Assembly (NCBI RefSeq): GCF_016908275.1
Contig: NZ_JAFBDN010000013.1
Span: forward strand, 1-43,696
Source of the DNA: Periweissella beninensis
GTDB taxonomy: Bacteria > Bacillota > Bacilli > Lactobacillales > Lactobacillaceae
Direction of reading: 5' to 3'
DNA: 43,696 nt
In this document: piece by piece, positions 18,147-27,187 of the stretch
Position numbering within the stretch: position 1 is the first letter of the stretch
Layout of the letters: each line of letters opens with the position of its first letter
Translations under genes and position numbers: made by a program
Notes under the pieces: model-generated
Database searches by the model: none
What the model was told of the DNA's origin: nothing
What the model saw: only the letters and a program-made list of their open reading frames with translations

Positions 18147-18932
18147 TTATAAACAATTGTTTTGTTGATAAACTTCATTTAAAAACTGATTAACGGTTTG
18201 ATTAAATTGCTTAAAGGATAATCCTTCATATTCAAGTTTAAATACTAAGGAACGTAAAAAGGTCGACAAACTAAATGTTTGGCTTAAATCTTTCTTTGCA
18301 TTAGCAATCAAGTCGTTTACCCACCGCATTAGTTCCTTACTATCAATTAAATCCTCACCAACTAAATGCACAATTACATTATCAATACGGCTCTCTTCCC
18401 CGCCACTAAAAGGACCAATATCTAAGATAATATGACTAATTACCGTCAATGCTCGTTGAACACGTTCATTATCAAACTCAACAAATAAGACCACATCTGC
18501 TAAAAGTTCAGCACCATTTGCAAATGGTTGGAGCCAACTATAATGTTGACATTCTGATACATGAACCGACTCTTGATCCATATAATCTAAAGCCATTTCT
18601 GATAATAAGGTTGCTTCTGCAAGATTAAGCCATGGTCTTTCTAAATGCAATTGTGCTAATCTCGCCAAGACAAACGCTATTAGTGAACGCTTTAATGCTA
18701 AATTATTATCATTACTTTCAATACCATTAAAAAGAAGTTGTTCATGATATATCTCTGTAAATAATTCGTGCATTTGTGAGTTTTTTAATTGTTGCGAGTC
18801 GAATAATTGTTGCCAAGTAATAAATAGTTGCTTTACTGAAACCTGATTAACTGTTTCTTGAACTAATAGTTTTAACTTTTGATCACTTATTGAAGCCACT
18901 TCTTCACTAGCCGTTATCGTTTCTAACTCCAT
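18147..18932 (-). CDS. Conserved hypothetical protein, predicted soluble helical
   Basis: The 261-residue acidic protein is rich in Leu and Glu, with predicted long helices, no signal peptide and no membrane segment. No catalytic motif is recognised. The start is ATG at 18932, 10 nt after GGAGG; an earlier in-frame codon at 18962 would run through that ribosome site. It sits immediately outside the left MITE that bounds the restriction island. The function is unknown. Confidence 0.6.
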   Translation of the reverse strand: MELETITASEEVASISDQKLKLLVQETVNQVSVKQLFITWQQLFDSQQLKNSQMHELFTEIYHEQLLFNGIESNDNNLALKRSLIAFVLARLAQLHLERPWLNLAEATLLSEMALDYMDQESVHVSECQHYSWLQPFANGAELLADVVLFVEFDNERVQRALTVISHIILDIGPFSGGEESRIDNVIVHLVGEDLIDSKELMRWVNDLIANAKKDLSQTFSLSTFLRSLVFKLEYEGLSFKQFNQTVNQFLNEVYQQNNCL

Positions 18933-19051
18933 TGCTAAATTTACCTCCAAAACAAAATCCACATTAAAACATTCACCTCAATTTTACCATGTTTATCTTT
19001 TATTTGTAACATTATATTTCCCATTAGCAAATGAATATGTATTTTTTTAAA

Positions 19052-19224
19052 GGGTCTACACTTTTTGGTACTGATAGACATGACAACGTCACGTTATCAA
19101 GACATTCTCTTCGGTCTTAAAAAACGCGATAAATTACAAAAAAACAACTAATCCAAATTATGAATTAGTTGCTTAATAAATTAATTTAATTATTTAGTCT
19201 ATCAGTACCATTTGACAAAGAACC
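19052..19224 (+). mobile_element. ISL3-derived MITE, copy 1 (173 bp)
   Basis: The left end GGGTCTACACTTTTTGGTAC and the right end (reverse complement GGTTCTTTGTCAAATGGTAC) form terminal inverted repeats. They share an exact 13-bp core GGTACTGATAGAC at 19067-19079 and 19197-19209. The left end is the same as the end of the ISL3-family element at 43522. It has no coding capacity and holds internal hairpins, e.g. CAACTAAT...ATTAGTTG. A second, nearly identical 173-bp copy lies at 26452 in the same orientation. The 8-bp flanks (TTTTTAAA, AAAACCCC) do not match, so no target duplication is kept. Confidence 0.85.
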
Positions 19225-19263
19225 AAAACCCCCATTATCTAATAATTAGATAATGGGGGTTGT
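19225..19263. terminator. Strong bidirectional hairpin next to MITE copy 1
   Basis: A 16-bp perfect stem (AACCCCCATTATCTAA at 19227-19242, TTAGATAATGGGGGTT at 19246-19261) with a 3-nt loop is followed by GTTTT. It probably ends the minus-strand hsd-island transcript. The stretch 19264-19406 holds nothing else recognised. Confidence 0.75.
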
Positions 19264-19406
19264 TTTAATACGTTTTGTACGGAGTGATAATTCAATTATA
19301 GACCTTAATATTAATAGTACATACTTAGTGGTACGGTACTACTTATTAAAAGGGTTATTAAATGTACTCAAAAAATTAGCATTAAATTTAAAGTCGGACT
19401 TTATTT

Positions 19407-20111
19407 TTAGTTCAATTGGTTTATATTTAAAGTTTTTAATCCTTCTCTTTTAAAACATAACGTTGCAAATGGTATTACTGGTGTTAATTCCAATTCAACA
19501 CCAGGCTCAGAGCTATATAGGTAGTCATTTTTTTTATACGGAAAGACAATTCCAAGTCTAAACTCGTTTTGAATCTTATATTTTTCGTCTTTTGTTTGTA
19601 AAAAACCTTTTGCAATATTATCTATACTTACATTGCCGGCAAAAAAATCATCTTCAAGTTTACGCATTGTATTTTGATAGTCATCTATATAACAAACTTT
19701 TCTGGAGAATATAGTGGTGTGACTTAATACACCGTCTCGCTCACCATTCTGTGTGTCATTTAAATTGGTCAGTAGGAGTTGCATGTTTTCTATCGGTATG
19801 AATACAAAGTTTCTATTCTTGCCAAGGGTTTCTTCACTTTTAATTATAGAATCCGCAATAGTTTCTTTTAATCTCCCGTTGGTATCAAAAGAATTTGTGG
19901 TTAGTTCCGTAAAGCTAGTTATATATGATGGCATATTTAAAAAAATGCTATCTAATTTCCCCTCGCTTGGATCATTGATTAGGTCACCAACTGATTCTTC
20001 ACTACTTTTTGTAAAAACAGAAATTTCGGATAACCATAATTTTTTTAGTGATAAAAAACTATCTATATAATCTTCTTCAACAAACTTAATATAACCAATA
20101 ATATTTTCCAT
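19407..20111 (-). CDS. Unknown protein in restriction island (weak DUF2971-like pattern)
   Basis: The 234-residue soluble protein has no signal peptide or membrane helix. Two short patterns, NDPSEGKLDS in the N-terminal third and KDEKYKIQNEFRL near the C-terminus, recall the DPFEG and K..YE.E.EWR motifs of DUF2971 proteins, which are often found near defence genes. This match is weak. It is the last gene on the minus strand of the island, 103 bp after hsdS, and more AT-rich than hsdM/hsdR. A role as an accessory defence gene is a guess from position. Confidence 0.5.
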   Translation of the reverse strand: MENIIGYIKFVEEDYIDSFLSLKKLWLSEISVFTKSSEESVGDLINDPSEGKLDSIFLNMPSYITSFTELTTNSFDTNGRLKETIADSIIKSEETLGKNRNFVFIPIENMQLLLTNLNDTQNGERDGVLSHTTIFSRKVCYIDDYQNTMRKLEDDFFAGNVSIDNIAKGFLQTKDEKYKIQNEFRLGIVFPYKKNDYLYSSEPGVELELTPVIPFATLCFKREGLKTLNINQLN

Positions 20112-20214
20112 TTACTGAATCTTTCTATTGTTATTTATACGCTAACCCTAATATATGAAATTAATAATTTTTCTCACGAACACTGTTATCCTGATGTAAC
20201 CATAAAAATAGACA

Positions 20215-21477
20215 TTAAACAAACATAGTTTGTAAGAATCCTTTTTTCTGTTCTTTGAGCAAATCTAACTTACGCTGATGAAGAGCGATAGTGTCATCTA
20301 GTTGTTTGAAAAATGATCCAATCTTTTGTTGTTCCTCAAAACTAGGAATCATCATCGGCAAGTTTCCTAACGTTACCAGTCCAATTCGTTTTCTTGTAGT
20401 GCCGGTAGAATTATTTAGTGCTTCTTTTCTAAAAACATCTGAATTAATCAGAGTTAATATATAATAATTATCAAAATAATCAGTGTTAATTTTTAACCTA
20501 ATACCGTCCGAAGCCATTAAATATTTAGGTTCAATTTTTGGCAATATTGTTGCTCTAGCTAAGGGATTAGCCATTTTAGCTATTATAATTTCTCCAGGAT
20601 ATATTAGATTTGAATTTAAACTTCGCGCCTTTTCTTCAGAAGTGTAAATTTTATAGTCATTTACAAATTTACCATCACCTATATTTTGCAATTGAATTAT
20701 TCGTACACCGATTTCAGTGTAATCTGAAGATTTTAAATCAGAACCAAAGGGACCTCCTGTATAAGAATATCTATCTTCATTGTTTTTGACATCAATTAAC
20801 TTACGCTGTACCCAATCTTCAGTAAACCCAGCAAACCGTAATTCAGGGACTTTTGCTCCCTGTTTAGGGAACATTTTTTGTAAGAACCCCTTCTTCTGTT
20901 CCTTGAGCAAATCTAACTGGCGCTGATGGAGAGCGATAGTCTCGTCTAACTGTTTGAAAAATATAAAAATTTGTTTTTGTTCCAAAATATTTGGGAATTG
21001 TATTTTTCCTTCTAATGCTCCTTCATCAGTCACATTAATAGTATTTTTTGCGCCTTTTGTGACTAATGGAGTTAGGTAGTGTGTAGCGATATTATCGTTT
21101 TTCAATGCCATCGCTACAAATGGTGTATAAGCTTTATCTGTAGACGTATACACAGCATATAAGGGAGATAGAATTCCTTTTATAGTCGCGACCTGAAATA
21201 TTCCGTAGGGAGCGCCTTTAAGTGGACTTTTGGTATATATTAATTCACCGCCTTGGACTACCTTGTAATTAGAAAGGTCAGATCCAGCAAACGATCGACC
21301 TTGATATTTTATTTGATTAACAGTTCCAACTTCTCGAGATACAGACAGAACATCGACCTTTCCATACTGCTGAGCTTTATTTTTGGTTTTGGATATGTCT
21401 AAAACGTCTTTTAACTTACGCTCTTCCCAATCGTCCGTAAAACCAGCAAAGCGGATACTTGGCTTAGTGTTTTTCAT
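20215..21477 (-). CDS. hsdS: Type I restriction-modification specificity subunit
   Basis: The 420-residue protein has two target-recognition domains, each followed by a conserved helical spacer: central FFKQLDETIALHQRQLDLL (about 165-185) and C-terminal FFKQLDDTIALHQRKLDLL. Each half starts with RFAGFT(D/E)DW. It binds the bipartite recognition site and assembles with HsdM and HsdR. The start overlaps the end of hsdM by 14 bp, with GGAGGT in the hsdM tail as ribosome site. The two halves are repeats at DNA level too, which permits domain exchange. The frame is intact. Confidence 0.95.
   Translation of the reverse strand: MKNTKPSIRFAGFTDDWEERKLKDVLDISKTKNKAQQYGKVDVLSVSREVGTVNQIKYQGRSFAGSDLSNYKVVQGGELIYTKSPLKGAPYGIFQVATIKGILSPLYAVYTSTDKAYTPFVAMALKNDNIATHYLTPLVTKGAKNTINVTDEGALEGKIQFPNILEQKQIFIFFKQLDETIALHQRQLDLLKEQKKGFLQKMFPKQGAKVPELRFAGFTEDWVQRKLIDVKNNEDRYSYTGGPFGSDLKSSDYTEIGVRIIQLQNIGDGKFVNDYKIYTSEEKARSLNSNLIYPGEIIIAKMANPLARATILPKIEPKYLMASDGIRLKINTDYFDNYYILTLINSDVFRKEALNNSTGTTRKRIGLVTLGNLPMMIPSFEEQQKIGSFFKQLDDTIALHQRKLDLLKEQKKGFLQTMFV
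20218..20995 (-). repeat. Internal direct repeat in hsdS (spacer regions)
   Basis: The blocks at about 20218-20335 and 20875-20995 encode the same spacer (LLKEQKKGFLQ.MF preceded by ALHQR.LD) and share long identical runs, for example TGAGCAAATCTAACT. The coordinates cover both copies and the recognition domain between them. Confidence 0.75.
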
Positions 21478-23065
21478 CAGTCACACCTCCAAAGAGTGCT
21501 TTTGCCGCATTAATCATCTCGGCATTCTCTTCCGTGACAGCCAATTCATTTAGCATGGCCAACAAGTTAGCGTTTGCCGCAGTGATTTCTTGTTGGACCT
21601 GTTGCATCTCTTGACTGACTTTCACCAAATCAACGGGCGCTTCTTCTTCAAATGTATCCACGTAGCGCGGAATATTGAGGTTAAAATCATTCTCCTTGAT
21701 TTCATCAAAGGTAGCGACATGCGCATACTTCTCCACGTCTTCACGCTTTAAGAAGGTCGCCACAATCTTCTCAATATCTTCGGGACGCAACTTGTTATTA
21801 TTCTTTTGCTTCTCAAATCCCTTTGAGGCATCAATAAACAAGACATCATCTGACGTGCGATTCTTTTCTAGGACCATGATAATGGTTGGAATACCGGTAT
21901 TGGTAAAGATCTTTTCTGGTAGGCCAATCACGGCTGAAATATGATGCTTCTCCAACAAGTCTTGACGAATACGCCCTTCGGCTGCGCCACGGAATAAGAC
22001 ACCGTGTGGTAGGACAATGGCCATCCGGCCATCTTGCTTCAAGTGATACAAACCGTGTTGCAAGAAGGCAAAATCAGCCTTTGACTTAGGTGCAATCCCA
22101 GACTTAAAGCGGGGATCATCTTCACGGTTCTCGTTGTCCCACTTTAGTGAGTAAGGTGGGTTCGCCATCACAGCATCAAACATACGTGGATTATCAACCC
22201 CATCCGTTACCCCATCAGGCCAATCAGAGTTCAACGTATCCGCATTGTGAATGTGAATATCGTTATACTCCACCCCGTGCATCATTAGGTTAATACGGCC
22301 CAAGTTATACGTTGTCGTAATCACTTCTTGCCCGTAGTACTTAATCGCCCCACGAACGCCGGCGTTGTGCATGTATGACGCTGTTGTCAGCAATAATGAA
22401 CCAGAACCCATGGCTGGGTCATAGAGACTATATTGAGCCATATCTTCACGACCAGCCGTTAAGATGCGGGCCATAATGTCAGACACTTGGTGTGGCGTAT
22501 AGAACTCACCGGCCTTGGCACCAGAATTAGCCGCAAACATTCCGATTAAGTATTCGTACAAATCCCCTAATACGTCCGCATCTTCATCCAGTTCGATTTG
22601 ATCAATCAAACTAATCCAATCCATTAAGGTCTTTGTTCGGGTTTGGGTATTGCTGCCCAAACGACTTGAAGCCAAGTCCATATCATCAAAGATACCGTCA
22701 AAGTTGGCTTTCGCACCTTGCTGAATCCCTTGGTTAAAGTGCGCTAGTGCATCGGCGACCTGGGTGATATTAAATTGGTCGACATTAATGGCTGCTTGCC
22801 AGTCGCTAAACATATCGCCGGGTTGGATCACATACCCGAGCTTCCGCTGCATAAAGGCAGCCGCCTTTTCAGGATTTTGTTGCCAGACATCTACCCATGA
22901 TTCACCACGTAGTTGCGCATCTAGCCAAGATTGGGCCTTTTCTGACAAGAACTTGTAGAACATCAACCCGAAAATATAGTTCTTATATTCAGCGGGCTCG
23001 ATTTTACCACGCGTTTCGTTAAGGGTTTTCCAAATGAGTGCTTTTTTATCTACTGTTAACGCCAT
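21464..23065 (-). CDS. hsdM: Type I restriction-modification DNA N6-adenine methyltransferase subunit
   Basis: The 533-residue protein has an N-terminal HsdM helical domain (1-150). SAM motif I is DPAMGSGSL (216-224) and catalytic motif IV is NPPY (302-305). A C-terminal coiled segment (about 480-520) follows. It methylates adenine in both strands of the site defined by HsdS. The ribosome site GAAGGAA is upstream of ATG 23065. The gene lies 22 bp downstream of hsdR. Its base composition is visibly richer in GC than the flanking chromosome, consistent with horizontal acquisition. Confidence 0.97.
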   Translation of the reverse strand: MALTVDKKALIWKTLNETRGKIEPAEYKNYIFGLMFYKFLSEKAQSWLDAQLRGESWVDVWQQNPEKAAAFMQRKLGYVIQPGDMFSDWQAAINVDQFNITQVADALAHFNQGIQQGAKANFDGIFDDMDLASSRLGSNTQTRTKTLMDWISLIDQIELDEDADVLGDLYEYLIGMFAANSGAKAGEFYTPHQVSDIMARILTAGREDMAQYSLYDPAMGSGSLLLTTASYMHNAGVRGAIKYYGQEVITTTYNLGRINLMMHGVEYNDIHIHNADTLNSDWPDGVTDGVDNPRMFDAVMANPPYSLKWDNENREDDPRFKSGIAPKSKADFAFLQHGLYHLKQDGRMAIVLPHGVLFRGAAEGRIRQDLLEKHHISAVIGLPEKIFTNTGIPTIIMVLEKNRTSDDVLFIDASKGFEKQKNNNKLRPEDIEKIVATFLKREDVEKYAHVATFDEIKENDFNLNIPRYVDTFEEEAPVDLVKVSQEMQQVQQEITAANANLLAMLNELAVTEENAEMINAAKALFGGVTDEKH

Positions 23066-23087
23066 GATGAGTTAAATTCCTTCTTTA

Positions 23088-26060
23088 TTAGTTTGTAATA
23101 TCTGAAAAGTATGCCAGTAAGGCTTCTTCAAAATCAGCGATTTCGAAGAAACTAATAGCTAATTTATCTTCGATCTCTTCGATGTAGTGACTTAATTGTG
23201 GATTATCCACTAATGAGATCCCTGGTCGGTATAAGTTATAAGCGCTCAAGATGTCATTGCCATTATAGTTATGGTCCGCTGCCCACTTATAAATCATGAG
23301 TTCTTGTTGTGCCGTTCGAATCGTCTTTCGTACATGGGTTAGGGTTTCAGTATCAAAGTGTTCCTTATATGTCCCTTGTTCAATGCCATCCAAGACTTCC
23401 GTGATTTCATCACGATTCTTTTGGTCTAAGGGATTAACATGCTCTTCAACTGCAGCACGATTGTCCGGAGTCGTCTCGTCAATATAGACATTCAATAGTT
23501 CGACTAATTTGTCATAATTAATGATCTCACTGGCATAAGACTGAATGGCGACCTTAATATTCGTCAAATCAATCTGTTTTTCTGGTGGTAGCGTCTGATT
23601 AACATCATTCAAACGCGCTTGCAGCGTGCTTAATTGTTCAACATCACCGATTGCTAGTGTAATGGGGTTCCCGTCGCTAGTTGTGACTTCATTCCCCAAG
23701 GCATAGCCTTGTTGCATCAATTGCTGCACCTTAGCATTAACTTCAGCTGCCACTACCGCAAATTCAAGTCGTTCCTTTTCAGAACGCGGAATTTGTGAAA
23801 AATCATCGCCAGCCAAGGTCTTTAAGCGAGCAATATCTGGATTCAAATCGATAATCTGATCACCTGACTTTGGTGCTAACACACCAGTATCAAAGAGTTC
23901 CTTTTGTTCTGATTCATCCGGCACTTCAGCAACATCTGTAATGACATCATTGCCCCCTTTTGTATAAATGACCAAGGCATTTTTGACGTTCTCTTCCATC
24001 ACCGCCCCTTGACGGTAAAAACGGACCTTACCATAAGGCTTTGCATTTTTATCAATGGTTCGATTTGTCCGGGACATGGCTTGAATCAAAGGACCTTCCG
24101 CCATCATTTTGTCCATGTAAATGATATTGACATACTTTGAGTCAAAGCCGGTCAATAATTGGTCCGACACAATAATCAAATCCAAGCGATCATCATCATT
24201 ACCCTTGTTGTAGGGCTTCTTACGTGCAATACGCTTGGTCATATCATTCAAATAGGCCCGTTCCGAGTCTTGGTCTTCCAAAAAGTTACGGGTGCCATAA
24301 CGCTTAATGTAGTCTTGCATGGCTTGCTTCAACGCTTGTTGCAGATCTGATGCACCGACGCCATTATCTTCATCGCGTGAGTACGTCATCGCCACTCGTA
24401 AGTCAGGAGCCTTTTGCTTGAATAAATTATAGTAAGAGGCCACTGCTTGTTTACCTGATACGGCTAGAATAGCTTGGAAGGCATTCTTCTGGCGTACCCC
24501 TATCTTGACCGGCCCACTGGCATTCTTATCCCAATTAGCCAATATATCGTCCACTACCGCTTCTCTAAAGGGCAAGCTGGCATAGACCACTTTTTCAAGC
24601 TCTAATTCGGTCATTTTGTCTGTCTGTGCCATTTCAAAATGGGGCTCATAGTAGGTGACATCAAACCCCAACACATTTCCATCACCAATCGCATCTTGGA
24701 TATTATAGCGATGCAACCGTGGCCCAAAAATATCGAACGTTGATATTTTCTTAGACGTCTTGACGTTATTCACTTCGTCACTGTAGAAGTTAGGTGTCCC
24801 CGTGAAGCCAAACCAGGTCGTCTGTGGTAACGCTTTTTTAATTCGGGCCACTGAATCACCACTCGCTGAACGGTGTGCTTCATCCATCAAAATCACCATC
24901 CGATTACGCGACGCTAGTCCCACCTTGACCGCCCGATCTAAGCCTTGCACGGTCATTAAGTAGATGTGTGATGTTTGATTATGCTTGAGTTCCTTCTTTA
25001 ATTCATGCCCATTCACAACCTTAATCCGGTTCTCAAAGGTCTTATAGGCAAATGATTTAAAGTTTTCAAACGTCTGGGTCACTAAATCAACTCGGTCGAC
25101 AATGAAAATCACGTCCTGTACACGCGGCATCGATGCTAATAATTGCGCTACTTTAAAAGACGTCACGGTCTTTCCTGACCCAGTTGTATGCCAAACATAC
25201 CCACCTTCACGTTCGACGAAGTCATTTTGATTCATTTCCCGAATACGATCTAGGATTTTACGAGTGGCTTGAATTTGGTAAGAACGCATGACCATGACAT
25301 TATCATTTGAGGCATCCGGAATCATATTCACGGTGACTAGACGATGCAACGCCGGGATACCCATGACTTCATGGATAAAGCGCATCGCATCAGTCACTTC
25401 CTTGCCTTGCTCATCACGCCATGAGAAAACGAAATCATGGTTGTAGGATTCCACATTCTTGGGGCGTGAAAAATAATACGCTGAACTCTGCGACATGATG
25501 AACTGGACTTGTACAAATGAAAATAAGCCCGTGTACATGCCATCACTGTGATACTTCTTTAACTGTTCAAAGGCATTCCATTGATTTTGTAAGGACTGAT
25601 CTTTCTCTTCAACATGAGCTACCGGCAACCCATTAATCAAGAGCATGATATCAATTCGACGTTTGGCACTAAGACTATTAGTTAGGTTATTAAACGTAAT
25701 TTGATTGACGATTTCATAACGTGAGCGACCACCAGCCACTTCATCACCGTAAAATATTTCTAACTCAAGTTGTGACCCATCATCACGATTTAACGGGATG
25801 GTCCCAACACCACCAGCGCCAGCTAACATCAGTTGCGCATCATAAGTCGTCTTATTCTTATTCAGTTCCAAAACCACTTGGTCAAATTCACTATCTGATA
25901 ATGGCGTTCCTTCTAAACGATGCGCGTTATTTTCGTTTAAAATATCGCGCCAGTGTTGATATAGTTTATCAACGGTAACACCTGAATAGGCTGGTAAATA
26001 ATCCCACCCTTCACTCTCTAGTTTTTGAATCACTGCTTGTTCAAATTTATCTTCTGCCAT
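23088..26060 (-). CDS. hsdR: Type I restriction endonuclease subunit
   Basis: The 990-residue protein has an N-terminal nuclease domain with D137 and the E-x-K-type motif EEK (151-153). Helicase motifs follow: Walker A TGSGKT (293-298), DEAH (393-396), FTGTPNF, and a motif VI region QAMSRTNRT. It translocates DNA and cleaves unmodified targets as an HsdR2M2S complex. All motifs appear intact. It is the first complete gene of the hsdR-hsdM-hsdS run. The GC-richer composition matches hsdM. The remains of two small genes lie directly upstream. Confidence 0.97.
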   Translation of the reverse strand: MAEDKFEQAVIQKLESEGWDYLPAYSGVTVDKLYQHWRDILNENNAHRLEGTPLSDSEFDQVVLELNKNKTTYDAQLMLAGAGGVGTIPLNRDDGSQLELEIFYGDEVAGGRSRYEIVNQITFNNLTNSLSAKRRIDIMLLINGLPVAHVEEKDQSLQNQWNAFEQLKKYHSDGMYTGLFSFVQVQFIMSQSSAYYFSRPKNVESYNHDFVFSWRDEQGKEVTDAMRFIHEVMGIPALHRLVTVNMIPDASNDNVMVMRSYQIQATRKILDRIREMNQNDFVEREGGYVWHTTGSGKTVTSFKVAQLLASMPRVQDVIFIVDRVDLVTQTFENFKSFAYKTFENRIKVVNGHELKKELKHNQTSHIYLMTVQGLDRAVKVGLASRNRMVILMDEAHRSASGDSVARIKKALPQTTWFGFTGTPNFYSDEVNNVKTSKKISTFDIFGPRLHRYNIQDAIGDGNVLGFDVTYYEPHFEMAQTDKMTELELEKVVYASLPFREAVVDDILANWDKNASGPVKIGVRQKNAFQAILAVSGKQAVASYYNLFKQKAPDLRVAMTYSRDEDNGVGASDLQQALKQAMQDYIKRYGTRNFLEDQDSERAYLNDMTKRIARKKPYNKGNDDDRLDLIIVSDQLLTGFDSKYVNIIYMDKMMAEGPLIQAMSRTNRTIDKNAKPYGKVRFYRQGAVMEENVKNALVIYTKGGNDVITDVAEVPDESEQKELFDTGVLAPKSGDQIIDLNPDIARLKTLAGDDFSQIPRSEKERLEFAVVAAEVNAKVQQLMQQGYALGNEVTTSDGNPITLAIGDVEQLSTLQARLNDVNQTLPPEKQIDLTNIKVAIQSYASEIINYDKLVELLNVYIDETTPDNRAAVEEHVNPLDQKNRDEITEVLDGIEQGTYKEHFDTETLTHVRKTIRTAQQELMIYKWAADHNYNGNDILSAYNLYRPGISLVDNPQLSHYIEEIEDKLAISFFEIADFEEALLAYFSDITN

Positions 26061-26087
26061 TTTCCATTTACTTTCATTGATTAATCG

Positions 26088-26234
26088 TTATTTACCAAAA
26101 CGCCACCATTGTTTGGATTTAGCAGTGTCTGGATGATTAGGTGCTTCTACATCACTTTGCTCATTCACAGACACCTGTTCATCCGTTGCTGATTGTGGCT
26201 GGTTAGTCAAATACAGATACAATAGTAAAAAGTG
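26088..26234 (-). pseudogene. C-terminal remnant of a small membrane protein upstream of hsdR
   Basis: On the minus strand an open stretch reads (stop)-HFLLLYLYLTNQPQ, then an acidic linker, then KSKQWWRFGK-stop at 26088. The hydrophobic start looks like the end of a membrane helix, so this is the cytoplasmic tail of a membrane protein whose 5' part is lost. No start codon with a ribosome site is visible. It ends 28 bp before hsdR. Confidence 0.5.
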
Positions 26235-26255
26235 TTACATCAGTAGTTTCGTACA

Positions 26256-26405
26256 CTAACTCTCCATAATTTGATAAACTAATTTCTTTTCTGCCATTTG
26301 TTGGCAAATTTGATAATCTATATAAGCTAAATCATCTTCTTTGTAACTCGGATCATCTGCTACCTGTTTTTTAGCAACACGAAAGATAATACTATCAGTA
26401 CTCCG
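26256..26405 (-). pseudogene. C-terminal remnant of an unknown protein
   Basis: A minus-strand open stretch of about 49 codons contains RVAKKQVADDPSYKEDDLAY and ends QIMES-stop, with balanced protein-like composition. It is closed upstream by a TAG and has no start codon. The MITE at 26452 lies just upstream, so insertion or deletion at that point may have removed the 5' end. The family is not recognised. Confidence 0.4.
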
Positions 26406-26423
26406 CTAGTCTAGCGTATTATA
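26404..26423 (-). promoter_or_regulatory. Possible promoter and operator palindrome for the hsd operon
   Basis: On the minus strand the -10-like TATAAT (26423-26418) is followed at once by a perfect 13-bp palindrome CGCTAGACTAGCG (26416-26404) covering the expected start of transcription. No good -35 is seen. The position suggests a repressor site; no regulator gene is nearby. Confidence 0.4.
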
Positions 26424-26451
26424 TCATAATAAGACTAGTTTTTTAAAATTC

Positions 26452-26624
26452 AGCCCTACACTTTTTGGTACTGATAGACATGACGACATCACGTTATTAA
26501 GACATTCTCTTCGGTCTTAAAAAACGCGATAAATTACAAAAAAGCAACTAATCCAAATTATGAATTAGTTGCTTAATAAATTAATTTAATTATTTAGTCT
26601 ATCCGTACCATTTGACAAAGAACC
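26452..26624 (+). mobile_element. ISL3-derived MITE, copy 2 (173 bp)
   Basis: This copy has the same length and orientation as copy 1 (19052) and differs at only a few positions. The first bases are worn (AGCCCTACA instead of GGGTCTACA), and the right core has one change (GTCTATCCGTACC). With copy 1 it encloses the hsdRMS island. The flanks (TAAAATTC and TGTTTTTA) are not a target duplication. Confidence 0.85.
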
Positions 26625-26629
26625 TGTTT

Positions 26630-27037
26630 TTAGCCTTTCATTCCTTTAGGTGCACTAATTAACTTAACCGGTGATTTACGATGTTCCTTGATTCCATTTA
26701 TTTTGATTGTATTTCTGCTGATATATCTAACCTTAAAAGAAGTAAAATGACCTGTCATATCTTTTCCACGTAAACGATATAAATTTTTTGATAATTTTTG
26801 ATACTTCATATGTGATTGTCCGTGAGATGGCAACTTATAATATCTTCTATAATGTTTTGAATACGCTAAATAATTTGAACCATCTGAATTTTTATAAAAT
26901 GTATGATAAAAATAGTCAGAGTTTTGTTTAAAGTACCATGATCCACGTATTTTTTTAGGAGTCCCTTTATGCCAAGTGGAACTAGCACTAACTGTAGCTG
27001 ACGTATCTGTAGTAGCAATGATAGTTAACGCTGGCAT
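26630..27037 (-). CDS. Small secreted protein of unknown function
   Basis: The 135 residues from ATG 27037 begin with a hydrophobic stretch and an Ala/Ser/Thr-rich region typical of a signal-peptide cleavage zone (ATVSASS). A basic, Tyr-rich mature part follows. In-frame codons upstream of the ATG would extend the hydrophobic core (IENIILTGLAVMPALTI), but no ATG/GTG/TTG precedes them after the in-frame stop. The ribosome-like GAGGG at about 27080 points to an ATT at 27070. Either a rare start is used or the true start was mutated. It lies just outside MITE copy 2. Confidence 0.55.
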   Translation of the reverse strand: MPALTIIATTDTSATVSASSTWHKGTPKKIRGSWYFKQNSDYFYHTFYKNSDGSNYLAYSKHYRRYYKLPSHGQSHMKYQKLSKNLYRLRGKDMTGHFTSFKVRYISRNTIKINGIKEHRKSPVKLISAPKGMKG

Positions 27038-27187
27038 TACAGCAAGACCTGTTAATATAATATTTTCAATTTTGAAAAATCCCTCTTAAAAGATATTTAT
27101 ATTTAAAATTTGTAACCACTAGAATTATAAAACTTTTATTTTTCTGAAATAATTTGTATCACGCTTTTCAATCAATTTACTATTAGA

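Noticed and set aside
19052-26624. Composite transposon with target-site duplication
   Set aside because: The outer and inner 8-bp flanks do not match, so transposition as one unit is not shown; only the bracketed arrangement is.
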